A stretch of 58,403 bases of DNA. Origin: an uncultured Chryseobacterium sp. (GTDB lineage Bacteria; Bacteroidota; Bacteroidia; Flavobacteriales; Weeksellaceae). Below, piece by piece: positions 8,552-17,391 of this stretch (its first letter is position 1; the number at the start of each line of letters is the position of its first letter). The stretch is from the NCBI GenBank assembly GCA_913778275.1, contig CAJYWN010000015.1, forward strand, positions 1 through 58,403, written 5' to 3'. The notes under the pieces are model-generated. The model was not told the origin of the DNA, searched no databases, and worked only from the letters and a program-made list of their open reading frames with translations. The translations under genes were made by a program, and so were the position numbers.

Positions 8552-9835
8552 TTAAGAATACTCAAATTTTCTAACTGCTTCCAGCGTCCTGTCAATTTCT
8601 TTATCTTTGATGGCATCACTGATAAAGTATGTTTCATAGCCGCTTGGCGGAAGATAAATTCCGTTGTTTAGCATCTGGTGGAAGAAATTATTAAACAAAG
8701 CATGATTGGCTTCCTGGGCTTCGTCAAAATTGGAAACTCTGTTTGTATGGAAAAACACGGACATCATTGATCCTTTTCTGTTGATTTTATGGGCAATCCC
8801 TTTCTCATTTAAAATTTTTCCGATTTCAAAATCCAGTGTCTCCGTTGTTTTTGCCAATCGGTTGAAAAACTCAGGATCATTTTTGATTAGCTGAAGCGTT
8901 TTCAGTCCGGCTCGCATTGCTAAAGGATTTCCGCTCAACGTTCCTGCCTGGTAAACGCCTCCTTTCGGAGCCAGATGATCCATAATTTCATTTCTTCCTG
9001 CAAAAGCGCCTACCGGAAGTCCGCCACCGATTACCTTTCCGAAAGTTACCAAATCGGCTTTTACATTAAAGAGTTCCTGAGCCCCTCCAAAAGCAAGTCT
9101 GAAACCCGTCATTACCTCATCGAAAATCAGCAGCGCTCCGTTTTGATCACAGATGGTTCGCAGTTTCTGAAGAAATTCATTTTCAGGAAGGACACAGCCC
9201 ATATTTCCGGCTACGGGCTCAATAATAACCGCCGCGATTTCACCCTGATTATGTCTGAATAAATCTTCTACCTGCTCAAAATCGTTATATCTTGCGAGTA
9301 AAGTATCTTTTGCCGTACCCAATGTTACTCCCGGAGAATTGGGGTTTCCGAAAGTGGCAGCACCACTCCCCGCTTTTATTAAAAATGAATCGGAGTGTCC
9401 GTGGTAGCACCCTTCAAACTTTACGATTTTATCCCTTCCCGTATATCCTCTGGCGAGTCGGATGGCACTCATACAAGCTTCCGTTCCTGAAGAAACCATT
9501 CTGATCTGGTCAATGTTCGGAACATTTTCTACAATGAATTTTGCGATTTCGGTTTCCAGTTCTGTGGGAGCTCCGAAAGAAAAGCCTTTCTCGGCCTGAA
9601 TTTTTAATTCCTCTAAAACTTCCGGATGGGTATGTCCTAAAATAGCCGGACCCCAGGAATTGATATAATCGATATAGGTGTTGTCATCGGCATCGGTAAG
9701 GTAAGCACCTTTTGCAGATTTCATAAAAACCGGCACTCCTCCTACAGATTTGAATGCACGAACCGGAGAGTTTACCCCTCCCGGAATGTATTGGTACGCT
9801 TCATCAAATAAAGCTGAACTTCTTTGGTATTTCAT
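8552..9835 (-). CDS. hemL: Glutamate-1-semialdehyde 2,1-aminomutase
   Basis: A 427-residue class III PLP aminotransferase, the usual length for HemL. It converts glutamate-1-semialdehyde to 5-aminolevulinate, the last step of the C5 route to heme. Recognisable segments are the N-terminal [31 protein letters not shown] (cofactor phosphate binding), FDEVMTGFR (D239 to the PLP nitrogen) and [11 protein letters not shown] with the Schiff-base lysine K267. It is monocistronic on the minus strand with its own terminator. No other heme biosynthesis gene is nearby; a heme oxygenase is far away at 42.9 kb. Confidence 0.95.
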   Translation of the reverse strand: MKYQRSSALFDEAYQYIPGGVNSPVRAFKSVGGVPVFMKSAKGAYLTDADDNTYIDYINSWGPAILGHTHPEVLEELKIQAEKGFSFGAPTELETEIAKFIVENVPNIDQIRMVSSGTEACMSAIRLARGYTGRDKIVKFEGCYHGHSDSFLIKAGSGAATFGNPNSPGVTLGTAKDTLLARYNDFEQVEDLFRHNQGEIAAVIIEPVAGNMGCVLPENEFLQKLRTICDQNGALLIFDEVMTGFRLAFGGAQELFNVKADLVTFGKVIGGGLPVGAFAGRNEIMDHLAPKGGVYQAGTLSGNPLAMRAGLKTLQLIKNDPEFFNRLAKTTETLDFEIGKILNEKGIAHKINRKGSMMSVFFHTNRVSNFDEAQEANHALFNNFFHQMLNNGIYLPPSGYETYFISDAIKDKEIDRTLEAVRKFEYS

Positions 9836-9900
9836 ATATAATGGTTGGTTAATGGCTGATTGTTGCTAGTGTTCAACAAACAATAAAGACCATCAACAAA

Positions 9901-10959
9901 TTAATTTCTTGGTTTCTTATCAATTAAATAAATCAATTGTCCGGCTGAAGGTTTCTGGCCTTCATCCATCCTGTTTTTAGCATACAATTTATTTAATTTA
10001 ATCCCGAATTTCTGGGCAATATCATGCATATCCTCCCCGGCTTCCGCTTTATAGGTCGCAGTATTTCCATCTGAATTTTTAGATTCAAGGAAGACAATAT
10101 CGTTTTTGTGTAAAACATCACCTTCCAGCTCGTTCCATTTTATAAGTTTACTTTCGGTTATTTTAAACTTTTTAGCGATAAATTCCAGATTGGTATCTTC
10201 AGGAATTACAATATATTTAAGACCGTCGTTCGGGTGGGTCTTAATGAGAATAGAATTGAGAACTTCTGATTTTGTTTTGATTCTTTCCACCCTTTTTTGC
10301 TGCTGCGCATAAGAGGTCTGCTTATAAGGGACTTCAACTGTCACGGGATCTTTTACTTTTTTGTTGTATTTTTCCGTATCCAGCTGCGCCATAAATGTTC
10401 TGTCATCCTTGAGAGTGGGATACATTTTAAGAACGGCGTAGAGAACTTCCTTCGAACTGGTGTTATCAAATTCGTATAATCTGTATTTTTCGATTTTACC
10501 GATTAATATGGAAGCATAGCGCGGATTAGTGGCATAGCCTGCTTTTTTAAGTCCCGTTGCCCATGCTTTATAATCTTTCATATCGAGATTAAAAAGATTA
10601 GCGTAGTATTTTCTTGTTGATAAAAATATCGAGTGGTCTTCGTAGGACTGGCGGGGATCATCATACACCCGGAAACACTCATTGGGAGCATCATCCGTGT
10701 GTTTCATTGTTTTTCCGGTCCAGTCTTCCTTACATTTGATACCGAAATGGTTTTTACCTTCCAGCGCGAGCCGGCTTTGTCCGCCGCCGGTTTCCAGAAG
10801 TCCCTGTGCAAGGGTAATAGAAGCAGGAATTTTATACTTTTCCATTTCTTCCACGGCATATTTGGCAAATTTCTGGATGTACTGATCTTCTGTTGCCCAG
10901 GTCTGAGCTGAAAATTTTGATAAAACTAAAAGGCTTACAAGTAAGAAAAGTCTTTTCAT
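9901..10959 (-). CDS. Secreted N-acetylglucosaminidase with LysM repeats
   Basis: A 352-residue exported cell-wall hydrolase. The signal peptide ends at SKFSAQ (about residue 19). Residues 25-165 are a glucosaminidase (FlgJ/LytG-type) domain with ITLAQGLLETGGGQSRLA, the catalytic Glu in LLETG, then NHFGIKC and the YATNPRYASIL segment. The C-terminal third contains two LysM-like modules (around 245-295 and 300-347) for peptidoglycan binding. The domain order is catalytic then LysM, common in Bacteroidetes. The likely role is peptidoglycan remodelling or cell separation. It is flanked on the same strand by unrelated metabolic genes. Confidence 0.85.
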   Translation of the reverse strand: MKRLFLLVSLLVLSKFSAQTWATEDQYIQKFAKYAVEEMEKYKIPASITLAQGLLETGGGQSRLALEGKNHFGIKCKEDWTGKTMKHTDDAPNECFRVYDDPRQSYEDHSIFLSTRKYYANLFNLDMKDYKAWATGLKKAGYATNPRYASILIGKIEKYRLYEFDNTSSKEVLYAVLKMYPTLKDDRTFMAQLDTEKYNKKVKDPVTVEVPYKQTSYAQQQKRVERIKTKSEVLNSILIKTHPNDGLKYIVIPEDTNLEFIAKKFKITESKLIKWNELEGDVLHKNDIVFLESKNSDGNTATYKAEAGEDMHDIAQKFGIKLNKLYAKNRMDEGQKPSAGQLIYLIDKKPRN

Positions 10960-11025
10960 CTTATAATATTTACTGTTTTAAAATGAAAGATGGAACACTT
11001 CGTGTTTCATGTTTTTCAATTTTAC

Positions 11026-11934
11026 TTATATAATTAAATTTCTGTTCTGTTTTTCCAACAATAGATTTGCGCCTTCAATACCCTGTAATCCACCGGTGTG
11101 GAAGCACAAAATTTTACTGTTCTCAGGAAAATACCCACCTTCAATCATCTCGAAAATCATCTGCATCATTTTTCCTGTATAGATCGGTTCCAGCGGAATT
11201 CCGTAGTTCAGTTTAAAATCATTGATAAAACGGATATTTTCATCTTTTATTTTACCATAACCTCCGAAGGAAGAATCTATTAGATGAAAATTTCTCCTCG
11301 GAGTTAATTTTGATATGGTATCTTCTAAGGAATCATCCATTACAGCCTTACAGCCGATAACTCTTTGATTTTCTTCGCAAAACTTCGAGATTCCCGAAAT
11401 GGTTCCTCCGGTTCCTACTGCAGTGCAAAGATAATCAAAATCTTTTGTATCTTCATTCAGCATCATTTTTACGCCTTCAACTGCTTCTTTATTGGTTCCT
11501 CCTTCGGGAACGATAAGAGCATTCGGAAATTCAGCTTTTAAAAATTCGGTAAGTTTTTCCTTATGGCGGTATTCTTCGCGGCTTACAAACTGAAGGTTCA
11601 TTCCGTTTTTTCTGGCAAAAACTAAGGTTGGATTCTCGCGCCACTTGCCTTTCAGCTCTTCTCCTCTGATGATACCCAGAGTTGGAATCCCGGCCAGGCT
11701 GCCTACTTCGGAAACGGCGGCAATATGATTTGAAAAGGCTCCTCCAAAAGTAATGATATAAGGTTTTACGTGATTTCCGGCAAGATATGTATTGATATTG
11801 AAAAATAATTTCCAGTATTTGTTCCCTGAAATCTGTGGGTGGATGAGATCTTCTCTTTTGATGAAAAGCCTGAGTTTTTTATTAACCGGAATTTCCTGAA
11901 TCGGTACTTTTTGCGTGGGAAGCTGTAATATCAT
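11026..11934 (-). CDS. PLP enzyme of the ACC deaminase / D-cysteine desulfhydrase family
   Basis: A 302-residue fold type II PLP enzyme. The Schiff-base lysine is in SGNKYWKL (K39). FGGAFSNHIAAV is the substrate-carboxylate loop and AVGTGGTISGI the phosphate-binding Gly loop. The family contains 1-aminocyclopropane-1-carboxylate deaminases and D-cysteine desulfhydrases, which sequence alone does not separate well. Proteins of this short length in flavobacteria are more often desulfhydrase-like. A possible -7 element (TAttTTTG, minus strand, 11962-11955) lies about 20 bp upstream of the start codon. Confidence 0.8.
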   Translation of the reverse strand: MILQLPTQKVPIQEIPVNKKLRLFIKREDLIHPQISGNKYWKLFFNINTYLAGNHVKPYIITFGGAFSNHIAAVSEVGSLAGIPTLGIIRGEELKGKWRENPTLVFARKNGMNLQFVSREEYRHKEKLTEFLKAEFPNALIVPEGGTNKEAVEGVKMMLNEDTKDFDYLCTAVGTGGTISGISKFCEENQRVIGCKAVMDDSLEDTISKLTPRRNFHLIDSSFGGYGKIKDENIRFINDFKLNYGIPLEPIYTGKMMQMIFEMIEGGYFPENSKILCFHTGGLQGIEGANLLLEKQNRNLII

Positions 11935-12040
11935 TTTAGCCTGAATGTGTTGTACAAAAATAGTATTTTTTGTGTTTTTTAATTTGCTGTTGATTTGACG
12001 TTTTCATTTTAATAAAAATTTAATTTTTGTGAAATTTAAA

Positions 12041-12098
12041 ACAGCCCATCAAAATTATTCGAATTTTTGCAACCCCTCACATGTGAATTTTTAGTACG
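12041..12098. repeat. Degenerate copy of a CCC-TCAAAAATTC type intergenic repeat
   Basis: The order CCCATCAAAATTATTC, GAATTTTTGC, AACCCCTC, GTGAATTTTT matches the better-preserved copy at 19143-19200. In that copy the parts are CCCGTCAAAAATTC, GAATTTTTGC, CACCCCTCC and GGGGAATTTTTT. Both contain an inner AT-rich hairpin followed by a CCCCTC box. Confidence 0.55.
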
Positions 12099-12113
12099 TT
12101 ACAGAAATTAATA

Positions 12114-12440
12114 TTAAAGATATTTTCTAAAGCTCCAGAATTTCCGTTTTTTGAGGTAGTTTAGATCGTGCTCATTGGCGTAGGCTTCTCTTTCGAAGGA
12201 AATTCTCTGATACGCATGATAGCCGTTTTTCAGCTTAAAAAGCCAGTAGTAATATTCAATGACATAGAATAAATAGAAAAATATGACCAACATTTCAATT
12301 TGCTGCCTTAAATGAATCTTTTCATGATTGATCAATATCTTATTTTTCTTATCTTCGGAATTCCTAATCAAGATAAAAGGGAAAAGAGCGATGCCGCTGA
12401 TTTTTAACAGGTTCAAAAGTTTTTGGCATACAATTATCAT
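12114..12440 (-). CDS. Small membrane protein with an HExxH zinc-peptidase motif
   Basis: A 108-residue protein. Two hydrophobic segments (about 8-24 and 48-67) flank NHEKIHLRQQ, an exact HExxH zincin motif, and FEREAYAN lies about 35 residues later and could supply a third Glu ligand. The arrangement resembles the core of M56 (BlaR1/MecR1) membrane peptidases without the signalling domains. I do not recognise a named family. The gene is divergent from DUF5522 with only 40 bp between starts. It could be a minimal membrane metallopeptidase or a decayed remnant; the intact motif favours the former. Confidence 0.6.
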   Translation of the reverse strand: MIIVCQKLLNLLKISGIALFPFILIRNSEDKKNKILINHEKIHLRQQIEMLVIFFYLFYVIEYYYWLFKLKNGYHAYQRISFEREAYANEHDLNYLKKRKFWSFRKYL

Positions 12441-12477
12441 GATAACAAATATAAAGTTTTTTGACTTAGAGATTTAA

Positions 12478-12663
<186 letters not shown>

Positions 12664-12709
12664 AATGAAATCACTGATTCGCGATTATAATAAAATAAAT
12701 ATAAAAGCT

Positions 12710-13240
12710 ATGAGCAAAAAATATATTTTTATTTTGTTAGCCTCGGCTACTTTGGGTTTAACATCATGCAGTCCTTTCAATGTACGTTCTGATTATGCAG
12801 ATACTGCAAATTTTACCACCTATAAAACATACAAACTCAGAATTGATGATCTGAAACTGAATGACATCGACAAAGACAGAGTATTGAACGAATTATCGAA
12901 ACAGCTTCAGATGAAAGGACTTCAGTCGGGAGAAAGTCCTGATCTGATCATTAATGTGAAGGCCAACCATAAAAAGATTACCGATATCACTACCACCTCT
13001 CCATACGGAGCCTGGGGTTGGGGCGGACCTTTCGGATGGGGAATCGGTATGAACAGAACATGGTCCAGCAACTATAATGAGGGTGCCATTATTGTAGATA
13101 TGGTTGATGCAAGATCCAATAAACTGGTTTGGCAGGGAATCGGAAGCGGAATTTCCGTGGATTCTCCAAAAGCGAAACAAAGACAGATTCCTGAAATTGT
13201 TGCGGAAATCATGAAAAATTATCCTCCACAAAGAAAATAA
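12710..13240 (+). CDS. DUF4136 domain lipoprotein
   Basis: A 176-residue lipoprotein with signal peptide MSKKYIFILLASATLGLTSC; the lipidated Cys is residue 20. Features typical of DUF4136 follow: SDYADTANFTTYKTY near the N-terminus, a Gly/Trp-rich central segment (AWGWGGPFGWG) and the C-terminal LVWQGIGSG. Longer in-frame upstream starts exist (for example 12665), but the ATG at 12710 places the lipoprotein signal at the N-terminus. The function is unknown, with envelope location inferred from the lipobox. Confidence 0.8.
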   Translation: MSKKYIFILLASATLGLTSCSPFNVRSDYADTANFTTYKTYKLRIDDLKLNDIDKDRVLNELSKQLQMKGLQSGESPDLIINVKANHKKITDITTTSPYGAWGWGGPFGWGIGMNRTWSSNYNEGAIIVDMVDARSNKLVWQGIGSGISVDSPKAKQRQIPEIVAEIMKNYPPQRK

Positions 13241-13401
13241 GATTTAAATTAATCATTATATATGAAAGCCGTTACATCTCTGTATCGGCTTTTTACATGT
13301 TACAATAAATTAAACAAAAGAAATCAGGTCATTAAAAAATAAGGATAAAAATTAATTTTTCGGGAAATTATTTTCAAATTTGCAGTTCACAACACAAATG
13401 A

Positions 13402-13923
13402 TTGACCAAGTTGACTTTTGAGCAAATATACCATTCTAATAGAGCCTACATCTATAATCTTGTCTTACAGTATGTACAGAAGACTGAAGATGCAGAAGAG
13501 ATTACCCAGGATGTTTTTATAAGTGTTTATGAAAAACTGGACACCTTCCGAAATAGATCAAAAATATCAACATGGATCTACAAAATTGCGGTCAATAAAT
13601 CTTTAGACTTTATCAAGGCTAAAAAGGCAAAGAAACGTCTTAGCTTTATTACGTCTTTGAGAGAGGACAACTATTCCATTCCAGGTGAAGAATTGATAAA
13701 TTTTAATCATCCGGGTGTTCTGATGGAAAATGAAGAATCGCTGCGCCAACTTTTCCGGATCATCAATACGCTGAATGAGAAACAAAAAAAAGTTATTATC
13801 CTTACCAAAATAGAAGAAATGTCCATTTCTGAAACGGCAAAAATAATGGAGTTGTCCCCCAAAGCTGTACAATCTCTCCTACAAAGAGCGAAAAATAATA
13901 TCAGGGATAAGCGAAATTATTAA
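13402..13923 (+). CDS. ECF-type RNA polymerase sigma factor
   Basis: A 173-residue sigma-70 family ECF factor. Region 2 contains ILYNLVLQYV-like and EDAEEITQDVFISVYEKL, then ISTWIYKIAVNKSLDFIK. Region 4 contains LNEKQKKVIILTKIEEMSISETAKIMELSPKAVQSLLQRAK. No anti-sigma gene is adjacent. The open frame must begin at TTG 13402 (MTKLTFEQIY). An ATG at 13398 is in another frame and stops after MIDQVDF, next to a run of four T. One T less would give MIDQVDFEQIY, so a sequencing or natural one-base slip is possible. Confidence 0.8.
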   Translation: MTKLTFEQIYHSNRAYIYNLVLQYVQKTEDAEEITQDVFISVYEKLDTFRNRSKISTWIYKIAVNKSLDFIKAKKAKKRLSFITSLREDNYSIPGEELINFNHPGVLMENEESLRQLFRIINTLNEKQKKVIILTKIEEMSISETAKIMELSPKAVQSLLQRAKNNIRDKRNY

Positions 13924-14072
13924 AGTACCATATGATCTGCTATCAAAAAATCACAGTGAGCTGAATGTATTTGCACTGCTTTATCAATTTTAGACCGAAA
14001 GTAATCTCATCCAAATATGAATCGATATTTTAAGGTAAAAGTCAGTAGTTTACTGTACTCACCTTTTATTTA

Positions 14073-14882
14073 CTAATTCTTAATTATTTTATAGGATACA
14101 TCTTCTCCTTTTTTGAAATGCAATGAGATAAAATATGCTCCTTTCTCAAGATCACTCAACAATACGGTACCGGCAGATTTATTAATGATTTTTAATATCC
14201 TTCCTGACGTGTCGGTTAATGTAAGGGTTTCAACATTTTTCACATCAGAAATATGCAGCTCGTCGTGAACAGGATTAGGATAAAGACTTATCTTCGGGAG
14301 ATTGTCTGTTTCGCTGGTCGCCAGATTCGGTATGGGCTCCCAGACTACATCGTCCCAGTAATGTCCGGCAAAAGAAGTTCCGGGATTGCGTATGGCCAGC
14401 CTCATTCCTGCGGGAACCGTTGTCGGTATTGTAAAAATCCTTTCCGATGTACTATCATAGGAAGTATTGGTGATCGTAATGGGCTGAAGGACTACAAAAG
14501 TATCGGGAATTGCATCTTTGATATAGCCCAATTCAAGATAGCCTGCTCCGTTTGATTTCATTTTTACACGAAGGCGGTGTGTACCATCTGAAAGATTACT
14601 CATACTTGGCAAAATAACGATGGATATTTTTCCGGTACCATAGCCGGTCTGATAAATCTGGCTTGTTCCCGAAGCCGGTTGGGTGCTTGAAATAATCTGA
14701 CTTGCTCCGCCCAAAATCACGCTGTCCCAGCATGCAGGCACTACTCCCATGTTGCAACAGGAATAGGCATCAAAATTCTCAGATAAACTGCTTACCGGAT
14801 TACACTGCGCATTTGCAAAGAAAATCCCTCCAATAAAGCCTAAGACAGGCATACTCATTTTAAAATATAAATTTTTAACCAT
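14073..14882 (-). CDS. T9SS-secreted protein with type A sorting domain
   Basis: A secreted protein of 269 residues from the chosen ATG at 14882; the signal peptide ends at FANAQ. The central region (about 20-185) is a beta-rich, jelly-roll-like domain with cysteines in YSCCNMGVVPACWDSV and the DDVVWEPIP strand often seen in choice-of-anchor or carbohydrate-binding modules. The last 75 residues are a type A T9SS C-terminal domain: ISLYPNPVHDELHI, LTDTSGRIL, LSDLEKGAYFISL and a terminal YKIIKN. No catalytic residues were recognised. It is divergent from the secreted nuclease at 15099. Confidence 0.8.
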   Translation of the reverse strand: MVKNLYFKMSMPVLGFIGGIFFANAQCNPVSSLSENFDAYSCCNMGVVPACWDSVILGGASQIISSTQPASGTSQIYQTGYGTGKISIVILPSMSNLSDGTHRLRVKMKSNGAGYLELGYIKDAIPDTFVVLQPITITNTSYDSTSERIFTIPTTVPAGMRLAIRNPGTSFAGHYWDDVVWEPIPNLATSETDNLPKISLYPNPVHDELHISDVKNVETLTLTDTSGRILKIINKSAGTVLLSDLEKGAYFISLHFKKGEDVSYKIIKN

Positions 14883-15098
14883 TCTAAATAAAAATAATAA
14901 CAACGAAAGTAATTCTTTTTTCTCATATTATTGATTTATATTCATGATTTTTCTCAATTGTTGAAGAATTAATTTATACGTAACAAATGATTATTAAAGT
15001 CAATAATTTATTGCTTTATTTATATTGTTTTGAAAATTAACAATTCCGTAATTCCTTATTCGTAATTTTATATTAATCTTACCACCTAAAATATTGAC

Positions 15099-16640
15099 AT
15101 GAAAAAATCATTATTCATTGCTGCATTTGTATCTGTTCTGGCAAATGCACAGGCACCTTCCGGATATTACAATGCCGCGAACGGTTTATCGGGAGCTTCC
15201 TTAAAAACAGCTTTAAGTACAATCATTACCAACGGACACCAGGACAAAGGGTATAGCGGGCTGTGGACCGGTTATAAAACAACCGATATTGACAAAAATT
15301 ACGAAAATGACGGATCCATTCTGGATATTTATTCGGAAAAACCTGCAGGTGTCGATCCTTATAAATACACTCCGGGAACCAACCAGTGCGGAACGTATTC
15401 TGTGGAAGGCAACTGCTACAATCGTGAGCATATTGTGCCTCAAAGTCTCTTTAATGAATCTTCGCCAATGGTTTCCGACATTCATTTTATCAGAGCTACG
15501 GACGGAAAAGTAAACGGCATGCGTTCCAATTACCCTTTCGGAAAAGTGGGTACTGCAACATTCACTTCTAAAAACGGTTCCAAATTGGGAAATTCCGTTT
15601 CTTCCGGATTTTCAGGGACTGTTTTCGAGCCGATTGATGAATTTAAAGGAGATGTAGCGAGAATGATCTTTTATTTTGTGACACGTTATCAAAGTAAGCT
15701 TTCTACTTTTTCCTCGGGAAATATGCTGGGAAGTTCAGCCTTCCCCGGATTGCAGACGTGGGAACTGAATGTTTTGCTGGCTTGGCATAATCAGGACCCG
15801 GTATCGCAGGCGGAAATCAACAGAAATAATGCTTCCTACACGTTTCAGGGAAACAGAAACCCGTTCATCGACAATCCGAATTACGTTAATTTAATCTGGG
15901 GATCAGGATCATCCACAGGCGGTGGCGGAACTACAAATCCACCAACAACAACCGGTTGTACGAATGAAACCTTCGAAACCATTCCAACAGCAAGTTCCGC
16001 ATCTTATTTGACAAGAACATGGAGCAACGGCGGAATTTCCTGGACTGCCACTGATGCCAGAACCGACCAGACGATTTCTACAAAAGCTATTACCGTAAGA
16101 GACGGCGCTTTAACATCAGGAAGTACAGCCAACGGAATCGGATCATTAACGGTGACCACCCAATTAAAGTTTACAGGATCCAACGGAACATTCAACGTAA
16201 AAGTTAATGGGACAACCGTAGGAACAGTACCTTACAGCACCAATGCAACAACGACCACTATTAATAATATTAATATTTCAGGAAACGTAGTTGTAGAACT
16301 GGAAAATAATTCTACAAGCAACAGAGTGGCCATTGATAACCTCAGCTGGACCTGTTATTCCGGAACATCGAGACAAATTCAGAATGCTTTTTCAGGATTA
16401 TCTTTACCTCAAAATCAACTGCAGATTTCTCCGAATCCGATTGTGAATAACGAAATTTTTGTAAAAGGGGAAACAAAGTATATCACAAAAGCTGAGATTT
16501 ATAATCTTCAGGGAAAAATGGTGCAGTCTTTTGAACATCCTTTCGGGAACAGCAGAAATTCTATCAGGATTAAAAATTTACCTTCAGGAGTATATATTTT
16601 GAAAATGAATGATACAGCAATGAAGTTTATTGTAAAATAA
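15099..16640 (+). CDS. T9SS-secreted endonuclease I family nuclease
   Basis: A 513-residue extracellular nuclease. The signal peptide ends at LANAQA. Residues 20-270 are an endonuclease I (EndA/NucM) domain, with YNREHIVPQSLF (catalytic His, beta-beta-alpha metal site), SDIHFIRATDGKVNGMRSN and GDVARMIFYFVTRY. A Gly/Thr-rich linker is followed by a beta-sandwich (about 295-420) and a type A T9SS C-terminal domain with LQISPNPIVNNEIFV and LPSGVYILKM. The likely role is degrading extracellular DNA or RNA for nutrients such as phosphate. I saw no 11-bp Pho-like array in its upstream region. Confidence 0.88.
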   Translation: MKKSLFIAAFVSVLANAQAPSGYYNAANGLSGASLKTALSTIITNGHQDKGYSGLWTGYKTTDIDKNYENDGSILDIYSEKPAGVDPYKYTPGTNQCGTYSVEGNCYNREHIVPQSLFNESSPMVSDIHFIRATDGKVNGMRSNYPFGKVGTATFTSKNGSKLGNSVSSGFSGTVFEPIDEFKGDVARMIFYFVTRYQSKLSTFSSGNMLGSSAFPGLQTWELNVLLAWHNQDPVSQAEINRNNASYTFQGNRNPFIDNPNYVNLIWGSGSSTGGGGTTNPPTTTGCTNETFETIPTASSASYLTRTWSNGGISWTATDARTDQTISTKAITVRDGALTSGSTANGIGSLTVTTQLKFTGSNGTFNVKVNGTTVGTVPYSTNATTTTINNINISGNVVVELENNSTSNRVAIDNLSWTCYSGTSRQIQNAFSGLSLPQNQLQISPNPIVNNEIFVKGETKYITKAEIYNLQGKMVQSFEHPFGNSRNSIRIKNLPSGVYILKMNDTAMKFIVK

Positions 16641-16693
16641 TCGCGATATAAAATTAGTACTTCTTAATAAAATAAGCATTTTTAAACAAAAAA

Positions 16694-16719
16694 AGACCGC
16701 CTGATCGGCGGTCTGATTT
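16694..16719. terminator. Bidirectional terminator
   Basis: AGACCGCC (16694-16701) and GGCGGTCT (16707-16714), with A-rich sequence on one side and T-rich on the other. It separates the convergent nuclease and CCC-motif genes. Confidence 0.85.
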
Positions 16720-16720
16720 T

Positions 16721-17047
16721 TTATCCTCTTCCTCCCATTTTAGAAAGTGAATTGATCTGTTCCATATATCCGTCCCATCCAACAGTTGCTAACATGAAAA
16801 CGAAATAAACAACCTGAAGGCATCCTAAAATAAGACCGATAAGACATAAAATACGTCCCGTGTTCAGATTTCCAAAATCAGAATACTGTCCGGGATTTGC
16901 ATCGTAAAGTACTTTATCGTTTTTATATTTGCTGAGACCGATAAGCCCGCAAATAATACCGATAAGCCCTGAACAGCAGCAGGTACCTACCACCGAAATA
17001 ATTCCTAAAATAAGCACCGTCTGTGCATTTGGCAATTTTTGTTCCAT
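16721..17047 (-). CDS. CCC motif small membrane protein
   Basis: A 108-residue membrane protein with two hydrophobic segments (about 10-38 and 65-90) and the GTCCCSGLIGIICGLIGL segment that gives the CCC-motif family its name. It resembles DUF4190-type proteins, with a short polar segment YKNDKVLYDANPGQY between helices. The function is unknown. The next gene upstream (17071-17358) is on the same strand 23 bp away and is also a small Cys-containing membrane protein, so they are probably co-transcribed. Confidence 0.7.
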   Translation of the reverse strand: MEQKLPNAQTVLILGIISVVGTCCCSGLIGIICGLIGLSKYKNDKVLYDANPGQYSDFGNLNTGRILCLIGLILGCLQVVYFVFMLATVGWDGYMEQINSLSKMGGRG

Positions 17048-17070
17048 AGTTATAATATTTAATTTGTTGT

Positions 17071-17358
17071 TTAATGGCTAAAATGATGTTTGTAAAAATA
17101 CGAAACTACCATAATTACAGCATTCAAGGATGCTAAAATTATCAGCAAATTACCATAGTTTCTTTTTTTATCGATAAAATTAAGAGTTACTACGGAAAAA
17201 AACAGCAAAAGCGTATATACCGCAGGAAACATATGAAAAGCATCTGCAAACCTGCCTTCAAAAACCATGACAATGGCTCTCTGGGTACCGCACCCAAAGC
17301 ATTCTACTCCAAAGAATTTTTTGATCGGACAAGGCAGCATGAAATCTTCTGCTTTCAT
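17071..17358 (-). CDS. DUF2752 family membrane protein
   Basis: A 95-residue protein resembling DUF2752. The N-terminus contains CPIKKFFGVECFGCGTQRA, the family's conserved Cys and Gly-Cys-Gly motif. Three hydrophobic segments follow. The function is unknown. It is paired with the CCC-motif gene downstream, 23 bp apart, and preceded by namA on the same strand, 33 bp away. Confidence 0.75.
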   Translation of the reverse strand: MKAEDFMLPCPIKKFFGVECFGCGTQRAIVMVFEGRFADAFHMFPAVYTLLLFFSVVTLNFIDKKRNYGNLLIILASLNAVIMVVSYFYKHHFSH

Positions 17359-17391
17359 ATTTCTATTTTTTGTGAATCAAATATATAAAAA

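Noticed and set aside
8395..8637. 80-residue minus-strand frame overlapping the hemL 3' end
   Set aside because: It overlaps hemL in another frame and covers its terminator; composition is not protein-like.
12893..13231. 112-residue minus-strand frame opposite the DUF4136 lipoprotein
   Set aside because: Antisense to a recognised lipoprotein domain, with no promoter or homology features seen.
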